DNA of 64,000 nucleotides from Verrucomicrobiales bacterium (GTDB lineage Bacteria > Verrucomicrobiota > Verrucomicrobiia > Verrucomicrobiales > DEV007). The stretch is taken from the NCBI GenBank assembly GCA_029213005.1, contig JARGPI010000002.1:309108-373107 (forward strand), read 5' to 3'. This document shows positions 1 through 8,136 of this stretch, piece by piece (positions within the stretch are counted from its first letter, which is position 1; every line of letters begins with the position of its first letter). The notes beneath the pieces were generated by a model. The model ran no database searches and was not told the DNA's origin. It worked only from the letters and a program-made list of their open reading frames with translations. A program made the position numbers and the translations under genes.

Positions 1-1
1 T

Positions 2-340
2 CGCAGTTTGGTTTATGGGGGTGCCGCACTGGGACTGAGTCGTCCCCGGCAGATTTTTTCGATAGCATTGCCGGCGGCACGCTCCGGAATCTTGTCGGGT
101 TGTATGCTCGCGATGACGAGAGCGATTGGAGAAACGATGGCGGTCGTTATGGTCTGCGGCAATATCGCAAAGATTCCTCACAGCATTTTTGATCCGGTCC
201 GGCCCGTGACGTCGACGATCGCTTTGGAAATGGGGTATGCCACGGAGGGGCACCGATCTTTACTATATGCGGCGGGATTTGTCCTCGTGGTGTTAACCGG
301 GTTTCTGTTACTCCTAAGGAGAAGGGAGCCGGTGTTGTGA
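2..340 (+). CDS. pstC: Phosphate ABC transporter permease PstC (3' end only)
   Basis: This is the C-terminal part of an inner-membrane permease of the high-affinity phosphate transporter; the gene begins before the window. The visible 110 or so residues contain the cytoplasmic coupling segment typical of binding-protein-dependent permeases (AMTRAIGETMAVVMVCGN), followed by a final membrane segment near the C-terminus and a short basic tail. The stop codon overlaps the GTG start of the next permease (GTGA), so the two are probably translationally coupled. The order C-A-B is the usual pst order. Family assignment rests on the conserved RAIGET segment and on the two downstream genes. Confidence 0.9.
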   Translation, partial: RSLVYGGAALGLSRPRQIFSIALPAARSGILSGCMLAMTRAIGETMAVVMVCGNIAKIPHSIFDPVRPVTSTIALEMGYATEGHRSLLYAAGFVLVVLTGFLLLLRRREPVL

Positions 341-1176
341 ATCGCTTAAAACCAGTCGATGCTCTAGTAGGTGCGGTTTGTGCGATGGCGGCCGTTCTCA
401 GTGTGGGGGCACTGCTCTGGATTGTGCTGGATCTGGTAAAAATGGGCACCTCCCAAATCGACTGGGAATTTCTGACTTCAGGAGTGGAAGAGTCGGGCAG
501 GGCAGGGGGGATCGGTCCGGTTATCAAATCGACCTTGTTAATCCTGATGTGTTGTCTTTTGGTCGCGATACCATTCGGTGTGGGCTGTGCTTTTTGGATC
601 ACCGAAATGGTGTCGCCGGGAAGCAGGCTGACGGCGTGGCTGACTCGCTCAGTTGATTTGCTCGCGAGTATACCCTCGATCGTTTTCGGTCTCTTCGGGA
701 TGGCATTTTTCTGCCGCATTCTGGGGCTGGGTTTTTCGATCCTTTCCGGCGGTCTCACGTTGGCGTGTATGATTCTGCCGATTTTGATTCGGACAACTCT
801 TGCTGCCGTTCAATCGCTCCCTCCGGACCTGCGCTTGTCGGCTACAGCGATGGGATTGCGGAAATCTACGATTCTCAGCCGGGTGCTGCTGCCGCGGGCT
901 TTCCCGGGCATTTTGATCGGTTTCACGATCGGGGTGGCAAGGGCTCTATCGGAGACAGCGGCTCTGATCTTTACCAGTGGTTATGCGACTCGGTCACCGG
1001 CATCACTACTCGATTCAGGTCGATCGATTTCAGTACATATTTTTGATATGGCAATGAACGTACCCAACGGCGCAACGAGGGCCTCGGCGAGTGCTCTGGT
1101 TCTGCTCCTCGTGATTCTTATGATTAACTACCTCGCAAACTACTTTTCCGATCAATGGCTCAAGAAAGTGAATTAG
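337..1176 (+). CDS. pstA: Phosphate ABC transporter permease PstA
   Basis: The second permease subunit of the phosphate transporter, 279 aa, a normal length for PstA. Several hydrophobic segments are visible: about residues 9-31, 66-90, 112-135, 145-165 and 245-265. The EAA-like coupling loop lies near residues 205-225 (GVARALSETAALIFTSG), which contacts the ATPase. Translation starts at a GTG that overlaps the pstC stop, with a GGGAG sequence nine bases upstream. The 3' end overlaps the pstB start by 22 bases. PstA and PstC together form the membrane channel for phosphate delivered by a periplasmic PstS protein, which would lie upstream of the window. Confidence 0.93.
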   Translation: MNRLKPVDALVGAVCAMAAVLSVGALLWIVLDLVKMGTSQIDWEFLTSGVEESGRAGGIGPVIKSTLLILMCCLLVAIPFGVGCAFWITEMVSPGSRLTAWLTRSVDLLASIPSIVFGLFGMAFFCRILGLGFSILSGGLTLACMILPILIRTTLAAVQSLPPDLRLSATAMGLRKSTILSRVLLPRAFPGILIGFTIGVARALSETAALIFTSGYATRSPASLLDSGRSISVHIFDMAMNVPNGATRASASALVLLLVILMINYLANYFSDQWLKKVN

Positions 1177-1934
1177 CGGCGATTTCAGTTCGGAATCTCT
1201 CGATTCAGTATGGGGATTTTGCGGCTTTGCAGAATGTGAATCTCGATATTCCCCGGAATCAAATCTCTGCGTTGGTAGGGCCTTCCGGGTGCGGCAAAAG
1301 TTCGTTTCTGAATTCCCTGAATCGTCTCACCGATTTGATTCCGGGGTGTCGAGTTAAGGGTGAAGTCATATTTCAAACCCAAAATCTGACCGATTCCAAA
1401 CACGACGTTTTGAGTTTGCGACGCCAGATCGGAATGGTCTTTCAGAAACCCAATCCGTTTCCCCAGTCGATTCGCCGGAACTTTGAAATACCGCTTCGGG
1501 AACACGGCTTTTCCAAAAAGGAATGCCGTGACCGTATGGTCGAGGCGCTCACGCAGGTCGGTCTCTGGGAAGAGGTTTCGGACCGTTTGGAAAAAGGCGC
1601 CGCAAATCTCTCCGGCGGTCAGCAGCAACGACTTTGCATCGCGCGGGCTCTTGCTCTCGAGCCGGAAGTGATTCTCTTCGATGAACCCTGCAGTGCGCTG
1701 GATCCGATAGCGTCGGCAGTGGTTGAAGATTTGATCGTGTCACTGCGGGAGCGGGTCACCGTCGTGATCGTGACGCACAATCTTGCCCAGGCCCGTCGGA
1801 TCGCCGATCAGCTTTCGGTTTTCTGGGTGAGAGATGGAAGCGGAACGATTGTTGAAAGCGGTGACGCTGGGGAGATATTTCAGTCACCATCCGATCCCGA
1901 CGCGCTGAACTACCTTTGTGGCGCGCGAGGGTGA
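1155..1934 (+). CDS. pstB: Phosphate ABC transporter ATPase PstB
   Basis: The ATP-binding subunit that energises phosphate import, 259 aa. All ABC motifs are visible: Walker A GPSGCGKS at residues 42-49, the Q-loop in GMVFQKPNPFPQS, the signature LSGGQQQR, Walker B VILFDEPCSALDP, and the H-loop in VIVTHNLAQARR. The phrase FQKPNPFP is characteristic of PstB. The ATG start lies inside the pstA reading frame. No phoU follows; the next gene is on the opposite strand, so the operon ends here, unusual compared with the common pstSCAB-phoU order. phoU, pstS or phoR may lie elsewhere. No Pho box can be judged because the operon start is outside the window. Confidence 0.95.
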   Translation: MAQESELAAISVRNLSIQYGDFAALQNVNLDIPRNQISALVGPSGCGKSSFLNSLNRLTDLIPGCRVKGEVIFQTQNLTDSKHDVLSLRRQIGMVFQKPNPFPQSIRRNFEIPLREHGFSKKECRDRMVEALTQVGLWEEVSDRLEKGAANLSGGQQQRLCIARALALEPEVILFDEPCSALDPIASAVVEDLIVSLRERVTVVIVTHNLAQARRIADQLSVFWVRDGSGTIVESGDAGEIFQSPSDPDALNYLCGARG

Positions 1935-1947
1935 ATTAGGCAGCAAT

Positions 1948-2790
1948 TTAAGGAGTGACCGCCACGTCTCGCTCGGGGGAAAATCGGTTTCGATATTCTT
2001 CGGGAGAGACGCCGTTGAAGCGGCCGAAGTGGCGGTAAAAATGATCGAGATCGTAAAATCCGGTTTCGCTGGCGATGTCTTCGACACTGGATTGGCTGTG
2101 GGCCAGAAGTTGCCGGGCTTTTTCGATCCGGTAGGTGTGCTGGAACTGATGGGGGGGCATGCAGAGCAGTTCGACAAAATCCCGATTGAGCTGTTCGGGT
2201 GAGATTTGCGCAATCTCCGCCAGCGATTCCATCGAGGTCGGTTCGTTGTATCGGAGCACGAGATGTCGCACCACAGGGGTAAGGTGTTTGAATAACCGTT
2301 CTTCACCGCTCGAGTCCAGTGGATAGCGGGTGCCGGCGACCCCGATGATGTTATCGTTTTCGTCGAGTAGGGGCACTTTGCTCGAGTTAAACCATCGCGT
2401 ATTGCCCGAATGATCGATCGCAAACCAGAACTGATCGGTCAAAGGCTGGCCGCTCTGCATTACTTTCTGATCTTCGTGGATGTGGATATCGGCGACGGCG
2501 GGAGGAAAGAAATCGAAATCGTTTCGCCCCAGTAATTGCGTGGCACTGTGTAGAAACTTGGTCTTCAGCATTGCGTCGTTAGCGGCGACAAAGCGGCTTT
2601 CCCGGTCTTTCACGTAGAAAACGATATGCGGGAGGTGGTCAAACAGAGAAACTACGGAACTCGCCATGGGATTTCTCGCGAAAAATTTATGATCCGTAAG
2701 GATTTCGCTCCTCTGGAAATTTGAGTGCATACATAAAATATAACTTCGATATATCTCCGCGACAAATTGCGAATCTGATTTTTCTCTCAA
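1948..2790 (-). CDS. AraC-family transcriptional regulator with N-terminal PAS domain
   Basis: Up to 280 aa. The N-terminal half (about residues 45-165) has PAS features: a helix followed by VFYVKDRESRFVAAND, then a substitution-tolerant core and a terminal IGVAGTRYPLD strand. The C-terminal 100 residues form a double helix-turn-helix AraC domain, with a first helix pair at SLAEIAQISPEQLNRDF and the conserved DIASETGFYDLDHFYRHFGRF block. The first Met codon is at 2790, but the PAS domain could start at the Met at 2667 (MASSVVSLF), a more usual N-terminus; no clear Shine-Dalgarno decides between them. It is divergent from the carotenoid genes across about 107 bp (230 bp with the shorter start), so it may regulate them; that is inference from position only. 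Confidence 0.85.
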   Translation of the reverse strand: MREKSDSQFVAEIYRSYILCMHSNFQRSEILTDHKFFARNPMASSVVSLFDHLPHIVFYVKDRESRFVAANDAMLKTKFLHSATQLLGRNDFDFFPPAVADIHIHEDQKVMQSGQPLTDQFWFAIDHSGNTRWFNSSKVPLLDENDNIIGVAGTRYPLDSSGEERLFKHLTPVVRHLVLRYNEPTSMESLAEIAQISPEQLNRDFVELLCMPPHQFQHTYRIEKARQLLAHSQSSVEDIASETGFYDLDHFYRHFGRFNGVSPEEYRNRFSPERDVAVTP

Positions 2791-2897
2791 AAGTTCGACT
2801 CAGTCCCATCGGGGCGGTTTGTGGTGATTGAAATCCCGGAAAACTACTCTTTCTTCTGCCGATCTACCCTTCTGTCGCGTAGATAACTTGTGAATTA

Positions 2898-4394
2898 ATG
2901 GAGAGTAATAAGCAGCAGCCCAAAGTTATCATCGCCGGTGCGGGTCCCGGAGGTCTGGCGTCGGCCATGCTTCTCGCCGCAAAAGGTGTGAAGGTAGAGG
3001 TTTTCGAGAGGCTTTCCCGGGTTGGGGGGCGAACTTCCTATCTGGTCGACGGAGACTTCAAATTTGATACTGGTCCGACTTTCTTTTTATACCCTCAGTT
3101 ACTTGAGGAAATCTTCAAAGAGGCGGGTGCTAATCTGGCCGACGAAGTCGAAATGGTTCGGCTCGATCCGCAATACCGATTGTTTTTCGAAGGGGGCCCG
3201 ACTCTGGATGCCACCCCGGATCTCGATCAGATGGAGAAAGAGGTCGCGAAAATCTCGGTGGAAGACTCGAAGCGGGTCAAAGACTTCATGAAAGAGAATG
3301 CCTGGAAACTGGAGAAACTCCGCCCGGTTTTGCAGCAGCCTTTCAACAATTTGTCGGACTTCGTGAAACCCTCTCTCTTCAAAGCACTACCGGCGGTCCG
3401 GCCGTGGGCTTCTCTCGATCAGGATTTGAAGCGGTTCTTTAAAGATCCCCGCACTAGGCTTGCTTTCTCGTTTCAGTCGAAATACCTCGGCATGTCGCCG
3501 TATCGGTGCCCGAGCCTTTTTTCGATCCTGAGTGGCTTGGAGTATCAGTATGGCGTTTATCATCCGATTGGAGGATGTGCCGCAGTTAGTGAAGCAATGG
3601 CCCGGGTGGCCAAAAGAATGGGAGTGAAATTTCACCTCGAAGAACCGGTCGATGAATTGATATTCGAAGGCCGTCGCGTTACCGGGATTAAGACGAAAAC
3701 CGGTGAACACAAGGCGGACGCACTATTTATTAATGCGGACTTTGCCCGTGCCATGAGCCGCCTCGTGCCCGATCATCTCTTGAGTCGCTGGACCAAGGCC
3801 GAGGTTGATGATAAGCAGTTTTCCTGTTCTACCTTTATGCTCTACTTGGGCATCGACGGGATTTATAAAGATTTGCCTCATCACACGATTGTGATGTCAG
3901 AGGATTATCAGGGGAATCTTGATGATATCGAAAATCAGCATCGCCTTTCCGATACCCCATCCTACTATGTGCAGAACGCCTGCGTGACTGATCCGTCGCT
4001 CGCTCCGGAGGGAAAAAGCACTCTCTATATATTGTTGCCCGTGACTCATCAGCACGAGAATGTGAATTGGGAAGCGGAAGCGTCGAAATTTCGCGATCTG
4101 GCCTTGGATCGTCTCTCTCTGATCGGTTTGGGCGATGTAAGAGAACGGATCGAATCTGAAACGATGATTACTCCCGATGACTGGGATTCGAAGTATGAAA
4201 TTCATCGCGGAGCCGTATTTAATTTGGCGCACAACATTGGGCAACTCCTTCACAATCGTCCCCGCAACCGCTTCGAGGAGCTGGACGGGGTTTACCTCAC
4301 AGGAGGGGGGACTCATCCCGGCAGTGGGTTGCCTGTGATTTATGAATCCGCCAGAATTAGTGCTAACCTGGCTCTTCGGGATCTTTCTGCATGA
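2898..4394 (+). CDS. Carotenoid desaturase/oxidase family flavoprotein, first copy (CrtI/CrtN-type)
   Basis: A 498-aa FAD-dependent amine-oxidase-fold protein of the phytoene desaturase family. The dinucleotide-binding motif GAGPGG lies at residues 14-19, with the acidic end of the second strand at EVFER and the following RVGGRTS. The second FAD contact near the C-terminus is the family signature GVYLTGGGTHPGSGLP. Such enzymes introduce conjugated double bonds into C30 or C40 carotenoid backbones at the membrane, or oxidise end groups. It overlaps the next desaturase by four bases (ATGA), so both are made together. Some verrucomicrobia (Rubritalea) make C30 carotenoids from squalene-type precursors, so a CrtN/CrtP pair is plausible, but C40 CrtI or squalene-related roles cannot be excluded. 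No prenyl synthase or cyclase gene is present here. Confidence 0.85.
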   Translation: MESNKQQPKVIIAGAGPGGLASAMLLAAKGVKVEVFERLSRVGGRTSYLVDGDFKFDTGPTFFLYPQLLEEIFKEAGANLADEVEMVRLDPQYRLFFEGGPTLDATPDLDQMEKEVAKISVEDSKRVKDFMKENAWKLEKLRPVLQQPFNNLSDFVKPSLFKALPAVRPWASLDQDLKRFFKDPRTRLAFSFQSKYLGMSPYRCPSLFSILSGLEYQYGVYHPIGGCAAVSEAMARVAKRMGVKFHLEEPVDELIFEGRRVTGIKTKTGEHKADALFINADFARAMSRLVPDHLLSRWTKAEVDDKQFSCSTFMLYLGIDGIYKDLPHHTIVMSEDYQGNLDDIENQHRLSDTPSYYVQNACVTDPSLAPEGKSTLYILLPVTHQHENVNWEAEASKFRDLALDRLSLIGLGDVRERIESETMITPDDWDSKYEIHRGAVFNLAHNIGQLLHNRPRNRFEELDGVYLTGGGTHPGSGLPVIYESARISANLALRDLSA

Positions 4395-5896
4395 TAGAGA
4401 AACGAAATAAATCCGCCGTGGTTGTCGGTGCCGGGTTGGGAGGGCTTTCGGCCGCTATTTCCCTGTGTGCCGAAGGGTTTGATGTCCGCATTGTGGAAAA
4501 AAACGACAAGATCGGAGGGAAACTCAACTACCTCGAAAAAGAAGGCTTCGGTTTTGATCTGGGGCCTTCCATTTTCACGCTGCCGCAAATTTTCCGTGAT
4601 CTGTTTGCCCGTGCCGGGAAGCAAATGGAGGACTATGTCGAGATCGAAAAGGTGACACCGCATTGGAGGAATTTCTTTGAGGACGGAACCCGGATCGACC
4701 TTTATGAGGAGGAGGATCTCATGCGGCGCGAAGTGGAGAAGCTGGCCGGGGCAAAGGAGAAAAACTGGGCGCAGTTTCAGGAGTTTCTCAACTACGGGCG
4801 CTCTCAGTACTCGATGATCGAAGGTGGATTTTTCTCCGAGGGGCTCGATACCCTTTGGGAGTTTCTGAAATACTACAATGTCCAACTCAACAATGGAGTG
4901 ATGGACTACAGAAACTCGATGTCAAAATCGATCGAGCAGCGAATCGATGATCCGCATCTCCGGATGATTTTCGAATACTTTATTAAGTATGTTGGCTCCT
5001 CAGCCCACGATGCGCCGGGTTATATGAATTTGATGCCGATCATCCAGTTCGATTATGGTCTTTGGTATGTGAAAGGCGGGATGTATAATCTCGCTCGAGG
5101 TCTGGGTAAGCTCTGTGATGACCTGGGTATAAAAATCGATCTGAATACCGAGGTGGAATCTATCGAAAAGGATGGTTTTCGGAAAGTTTCAGGGATCCGT
5201 CTCGCCAATGGCGAAACACTTTCAGCGGACTATGTGGTTTGCAACATGGAGGTGATTCCTGCCTACGATAAACTGATGGGTATCAACGGCCGTTTTCTGA
5301 AGCGGGCCGGTAAAAAATTCAAGCCGGCCTGCTCCGGTCTGGTGATCCATCTCGGGACCGACCGGGAGTATCCGCAGCTGGCGCATCACAACTTTTTCTA
5401 TTCGAAGGATCAAAACAAACATTTTGATACCGTATTCAAAAAAGGGGAACTTCCTGAAGATCCCACGATCTATCTGGTCGCTCCAACCCGGACTGATCCC
5501 GGAAAAGCCCCGGCGGGTTGCGATAATATCAAAATTCTGCCTCACATACCGCCAATTGATCCGGAGAACCCGCTTCCCGAGTCCGCTTATCTGGAGATGA
5601 AAGAGCGCGTCATCGACAAGTTGGAGAGAATGGGCCTGACTGATCTCCGGAAGCATACCATCGTGGAAGACACGCTGACCCCGATCGATCTCCAGGAAAT
5701 GTACTATTCAAACCGCGGCTCGATCTATGGTGTGGTATCCGATTGGAAGCGGAACTATGGTTTCAAGTTCCCCAAGCAAAGCTCGAAGTTCAAAAATCTC
5801 TATTTCACCGGCGGAAGCGTCAATCCCGGAGGTGGCATGCCGATGGTGATCCTCTGTGGTCAGAAAGTGGCTGACCGGATCGTGAAAGCTTTGTAG
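4391..5896 (+). CDS. Carotenoid desaturase/oxidase family flavoprotein, second copy
   Basis: 501 aa, same fold and family as the preceding gene but clearly diverged rather than a recent duplicate. The FAD motif GAGLGG lies at residues 13-18, followed by DKIGGKLNYLEKEGF and DLGPSIFTLP, typical of CrtI/CrtN. The C-terminal FAD signature reads LYFTGGSVNPGGGMPMV. Two adjacent desaturase-type enzymes are expected where one desaturates and the other desaturates further or oxidises a terminal methyl group (as CrtN and CrtP do); which of the two does which cannot be told from sequence alone. The start ATG overlaps the upstream stop. After it there are 87 bases without an obvious terminator before the moxR gene. 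Confidence 0.85.
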   Translation: MIEKRNKSAVVVGAGLGGLSAAISLCAEGFDVRIVEKNDKIGGKLNYLEKEGFGFDLGPSIFTLPQIFRDLFARAGKQMEDYVEIEKVTPHWRNFFEDGTRIDLYEEEDLMRREVEKLAGAKEKNWAQFQEFLNYGRSQYSMIEGGFFSEGLDTLWEFLKYYNVQLNNGVMDYRNSMSKSIEQRIDDPHLRMIFEYFIKYVGSSAHDAPGYMNLMPIIQFDYGLWYVKGGMYNLARGLGKLCDDLGIKIDLNTEVESIEKDGFRKVSGIRLANGETLSADYVVCNMEVIPAYDKLMGINGRFLKRAGKKFKPACSGLVIHLGTDREYPQLAHHNFFYSKDQNKHFDTVFKKGELPEDPTIYLVAPTRTDPGKAPAGCDNIKILPHIPPIDPENPLPESAYLEMKERVIDKLERMGLTDLRKHTIVEDTLTPIDLQEMYYSNRGSIYGVVSDWKRNYGFKFPKQSSKFKNLYFTGGSVNPGGGMPMVILCGQKVADRIVKAL

Positions 5897-5983
5897 CGCT
5901 CGAAATTTGATGCGTTTGACGCGCAATTCCGCTTAAAAACAGGATTTACAAGGCTCCCTAAACGACCGTAACATCTCGGGATT

Positions 5984-7018
5984 ATGATTACGGCGCAACA
6001 GGACGAGGAAATCTCTGGATCCGATAAGGAGGTTATCGAGGAATTGAAGCAGGCCTATGGGGCCATGAAAGGTCAGTTGGATCTCGTAATCGTGGGGCAG
6101 GAGGATGTGATCGAGCAGCTTCTCATTGCGATTTTCTGCCGGTCTCATGCTTTGCTGGTGGGAGTACCCGGGCTGGCGAAAACTTTGCTTGTTTCTACCC
6201 TTGCCGAGGTGTTGGACCTCAGTTTCAAGCGCATCCAGTTCACCCCGGATTTGATGCCGGCTGATATTACCGGAACCGAAGTTCTGGAAGAGGATATGAC
6301 GACCGGGAAACGGGTTTTTAAATTTGTGAAGGGCCCCGTTTTTGCCAACATGATCCTCGCCGATGAGATCAACCGGACACCGCCGAAGACGCAGGCTTCA
6401 CTGCTGGAAGCGATGCAGGAGCACCACGTCACTATCGGGGAGGAAACTTACCCGCTGCCCGATCCATTTTTTGTGCTCGCGACTCAGAATCCAATCGAAC
6501 AGGAGGGAACCTATCCGCTTCCCGAGGCCCAGCTGGACCGCTTTATGTTTAACATCCGGGTCGATTATCCCTCCGTTTCAGAAGAAGAGGCGATTATCAA
6601 GCGCGTCACCGGGACCTACCGGGGGAACCCGACCAAACAACTCGATGCCGCCGCCGTGACCCGTCTCCAGAAAGTGGTGCGCCGGATTCCCGCAGCGGAT
6701 CACGTGGTTTCGTTTGCCGCAAGTCTGGCAAGGGCATCGCGTCCCAAGCAGGAGGATTCTCCCGATTTTGTGAAAGAAATGGTTTCCTGGGGTGCCGGAC
6801 CGCGTGCCGGGATTTATCTGATTCTCGCTGCGAAAGCCCGCGCGATTCTGCAGGGCCGATATCACACCACCACGGAGGATGTGAAAGCGGTGGCTCACCC
6901 CGTGCTTCGCCACCGGGTTTTGACGACTTTCAATGCGGAGGCCGCCGGCGTCACTAGCGATGATATCGTGACGATGTTGATCGAACATTTTAAACCAAAG
7001 GCTGACCTCGAAATCTAG
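5984..7018 (+). CDS. MoxR-family AAA+ ATPase
   Basis: 344 aa, the typical MoxR length. Walker A is GVPGLAKT near residues 57-64, Walker B is ILADEINR near 123-130 followed by the helix [14 protein letters not shown], and sensor 1 is [21 protein letters not shown]. The C-terminal lid domain ends at a conserved [12 protein letters not shown]. MoxR ATPases act as chaperone-like assembly factors together with VWA-domain proteins. The DUF58 gene starts at the base after this gene's stop codon, and BatA-like genes follow, giving the standard MoxR-DUF58-Bat arrangement. The client complex is not known. Confidence 0.93.
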   Translation: MITAQQDEEISGSDKEVIEELKQAYGAMKGQLDLVIVGQEDVIEQLLIAIFCRSHALLVGVPGLAKTLLVSTLAEVLDLSFKRIQFTPDLMPADITGTEVLEEDMTTGKRVFKFVKGPVFANMILADEINRTPPKTQASLLEAMQEHHVTIGEETYPLPDPFFVLATQNPIEQEGTYPLPEAQLDRFMFNIRVDYPSVSEEEAIIKRVTGTYRGNPTKQLDAAAVTRLQKVVRRIPAADHVVSFAASLARASRPKQEDSPDFVKEMVSWGAGPRAGIYLILAAKARAILQGRYHTTTEDVKAVAHPVLRHRVLTTFNAEAAGVTSDDIVTMLIEHFKPKADLEI

Positions 7019-7957
7019 ATGCCCGGCGCTGACAGTGGTTTTTCCGAACTTCTTCCCGACGAAGTGGCCAACATGCTGGGCCGCCTCGAATTCCTTGCCC
7101 GAAAGGCTAAGGAGGGAACGATCAATGGCCGGCACACCAGTCCTCACAAGGGGTTTTCGGTGGAGTTTGCGGAGCACCGTCAGTATGTGACGGGCGACGA
7201 TTTGCGGAATCTGGACTGGAGAGTTTACGGCAAAAGCGACCGCTACTACATCAAGCAATACATCGAGGAGACAAACATGCGCGTCACCATTCTGGTGGAT
7301 GCGTCCGGCTCAATGAAATACGCCGGTGACGAAGCGGTCTCGGTGGGGGAGCATCAGCATGTTTCGAAATTTCAATATGCGCAGTATTTGACGGCGGCGC
7401 TGACCTATATGCTGATTCGCCAGCAGGATGCGGTTGGGCTCGTGACCTTCGCCGACGGGATTAAGAAATACCTCCGCGCCGCAGCGAAACCGAGTCAGAT
7501 CAAAATGATCCTCGAAGAACTGCGCAACACCACACCGGGGGAGCACACCCGATGTGCCGATACCTTTCACGAAATTGCCGAGCGAATTCCGTCGCGTGGT
7601 TTGGTGATTATCATCAGCGATTTGTTTGACGATGCCGAGGCGATCAAAAATGCGTTGCATCACTTTCAGTGGAAAAATCACGAATTGGTCGTGTTTCATC
7701 TCATGGCCGAAGAGGAGATCACTTTCCCCTTTAAGAAGTTCGATGAGTTCAAGTGTCTCGAAGTCAACGGGCAGCGGGTCAATATCGACCCGGCGACGAT
7801 CCGGGCCTCGTATTTGGAGCGGGTTCGCGAGCATCTCAAAAAGATGGAAATCGCCTGCGGCCAGATGTCGGCCGATTACGTGCCGGTGAATACCAAAATC
7901 CCGGTTGAGCAGACTTTGTATTCCTATTTTACCGATAGAAAGGCGGGGTCACGATGA
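7019..7957 (+). CDS. DUF58 domain protein (VWA-like)
   Basis: 312 aa. The DUF58 signature is near residues 55-75 (GDDLRNLDWRVYGKSD), preceded by the GRHTSPHKGFSVEFAEHR segment. A metal-ion-dependent adhesion-site motif DASGSM lies at about residues 97-102, with the second acidic region IIISDLFDD near 200, so the VWA fold looks complete. It starts directly behind the moxR stop with no spacer. These proteins are substrates or partners of MoxR and are cytoplasmic or membrane-associated; no membrane segment is visible. The stop overlaps a small ATG-started frame that runs to the next gene (see 7954-8133). Confidence 0.92.
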   Translation: MPGADSGFSELLPDEVANMLGRLEFLARKAKEGTINGRHTSPHKGFSVEFAEHRQYVTGDDLRNLDWRVYGKSDRYYIKQYIEETNMRVTILVDASGSMKYAGDEAVSVGEHQHVSKFQYAQYLTAALTYMLIRQQDAVGLVTFADGIKKYLRAAAKPSQIKMILEELRNTTPGEHTRCADTFHEIAERIPSRGLVIIISDLFDDAEAIKNALHHFQWKNHELVVFHLMAEEEITFPFKKFDEFKCLEVNGQRVNIDPATIRASYLERVREHLKKMEIACGQMSADYVPVNTKIPVEQTLYSYFTDRKAGSR

Positions 7958-8133
7958 GTGTTTTCAGTAGCGGTAGCTTCGCCCCGCCGAGTGATCGCAG
8001 GGGCTTTGCTGAAAGTGAAACCGGGATGCGGCGGATCGAAGCCACCTCACGGATAGCGATTGTACAGGGTACAGTCGCGGACTGTACCCTGTACAATCGC
8101 GTAACCCGCCCCGCCGAACACCAACCTATTTAA
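7954..8133 (+). CDS. Possible 59-aa bridging ORF containing a palindromic repeat
   Basis: An open frame of 59 codons starts with an ATG overlapping the DUF58 stop (ATGA) and ends in TAA three bases before the GTG start of the BatA-like gene. It would keep ribosomes moving across the gap between two operon genes. Its second half encodes the 45-bp palindrome at 8056-8100, so that part of the peptide (reading IAIVQGTVADCTLYNR) is dictated by the repeat. The peptide has no recognisable domain. It may be a chance frame, or a linker kept open for translational coupling after the repeat arrived. Confidence 0.25.
   Translation: MSVFSSGSFAPPSDRRGFAESETGMRRIEATSRIAIVQGTVADCTLYNRVTRPAEHQPI
8056..8100. 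repeat. Palindromic 22-bp-phased repeat, copy A
   Basis: A perfect inverted repeat with two 21-base arms and a GCG loop. Each arm contains one 13-bp unit: TGTACAGGGTACA at 8061-8073 (reverse orientation) and TGTACCCTGTACA at 8083-8095 (forward). Start-to-start spacing is 22 bp with a 9-bp spacer. The unit itself is a near palindrome (TGTAC-NNN-GTACA). As RNA this copy would form a very stable hairpin between the DUF58 and BatA-like genes. Confidence 0.9.
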
Positions 8134-8136
8134 CCT

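Noticed and set aside
2791..2897. A promoter pair between the AraC regulator and the carotenoid genes
   Set aside because: The gap is short and AT-rich in places, but no -35/-10 pair or operator dyad stood out enough to report.
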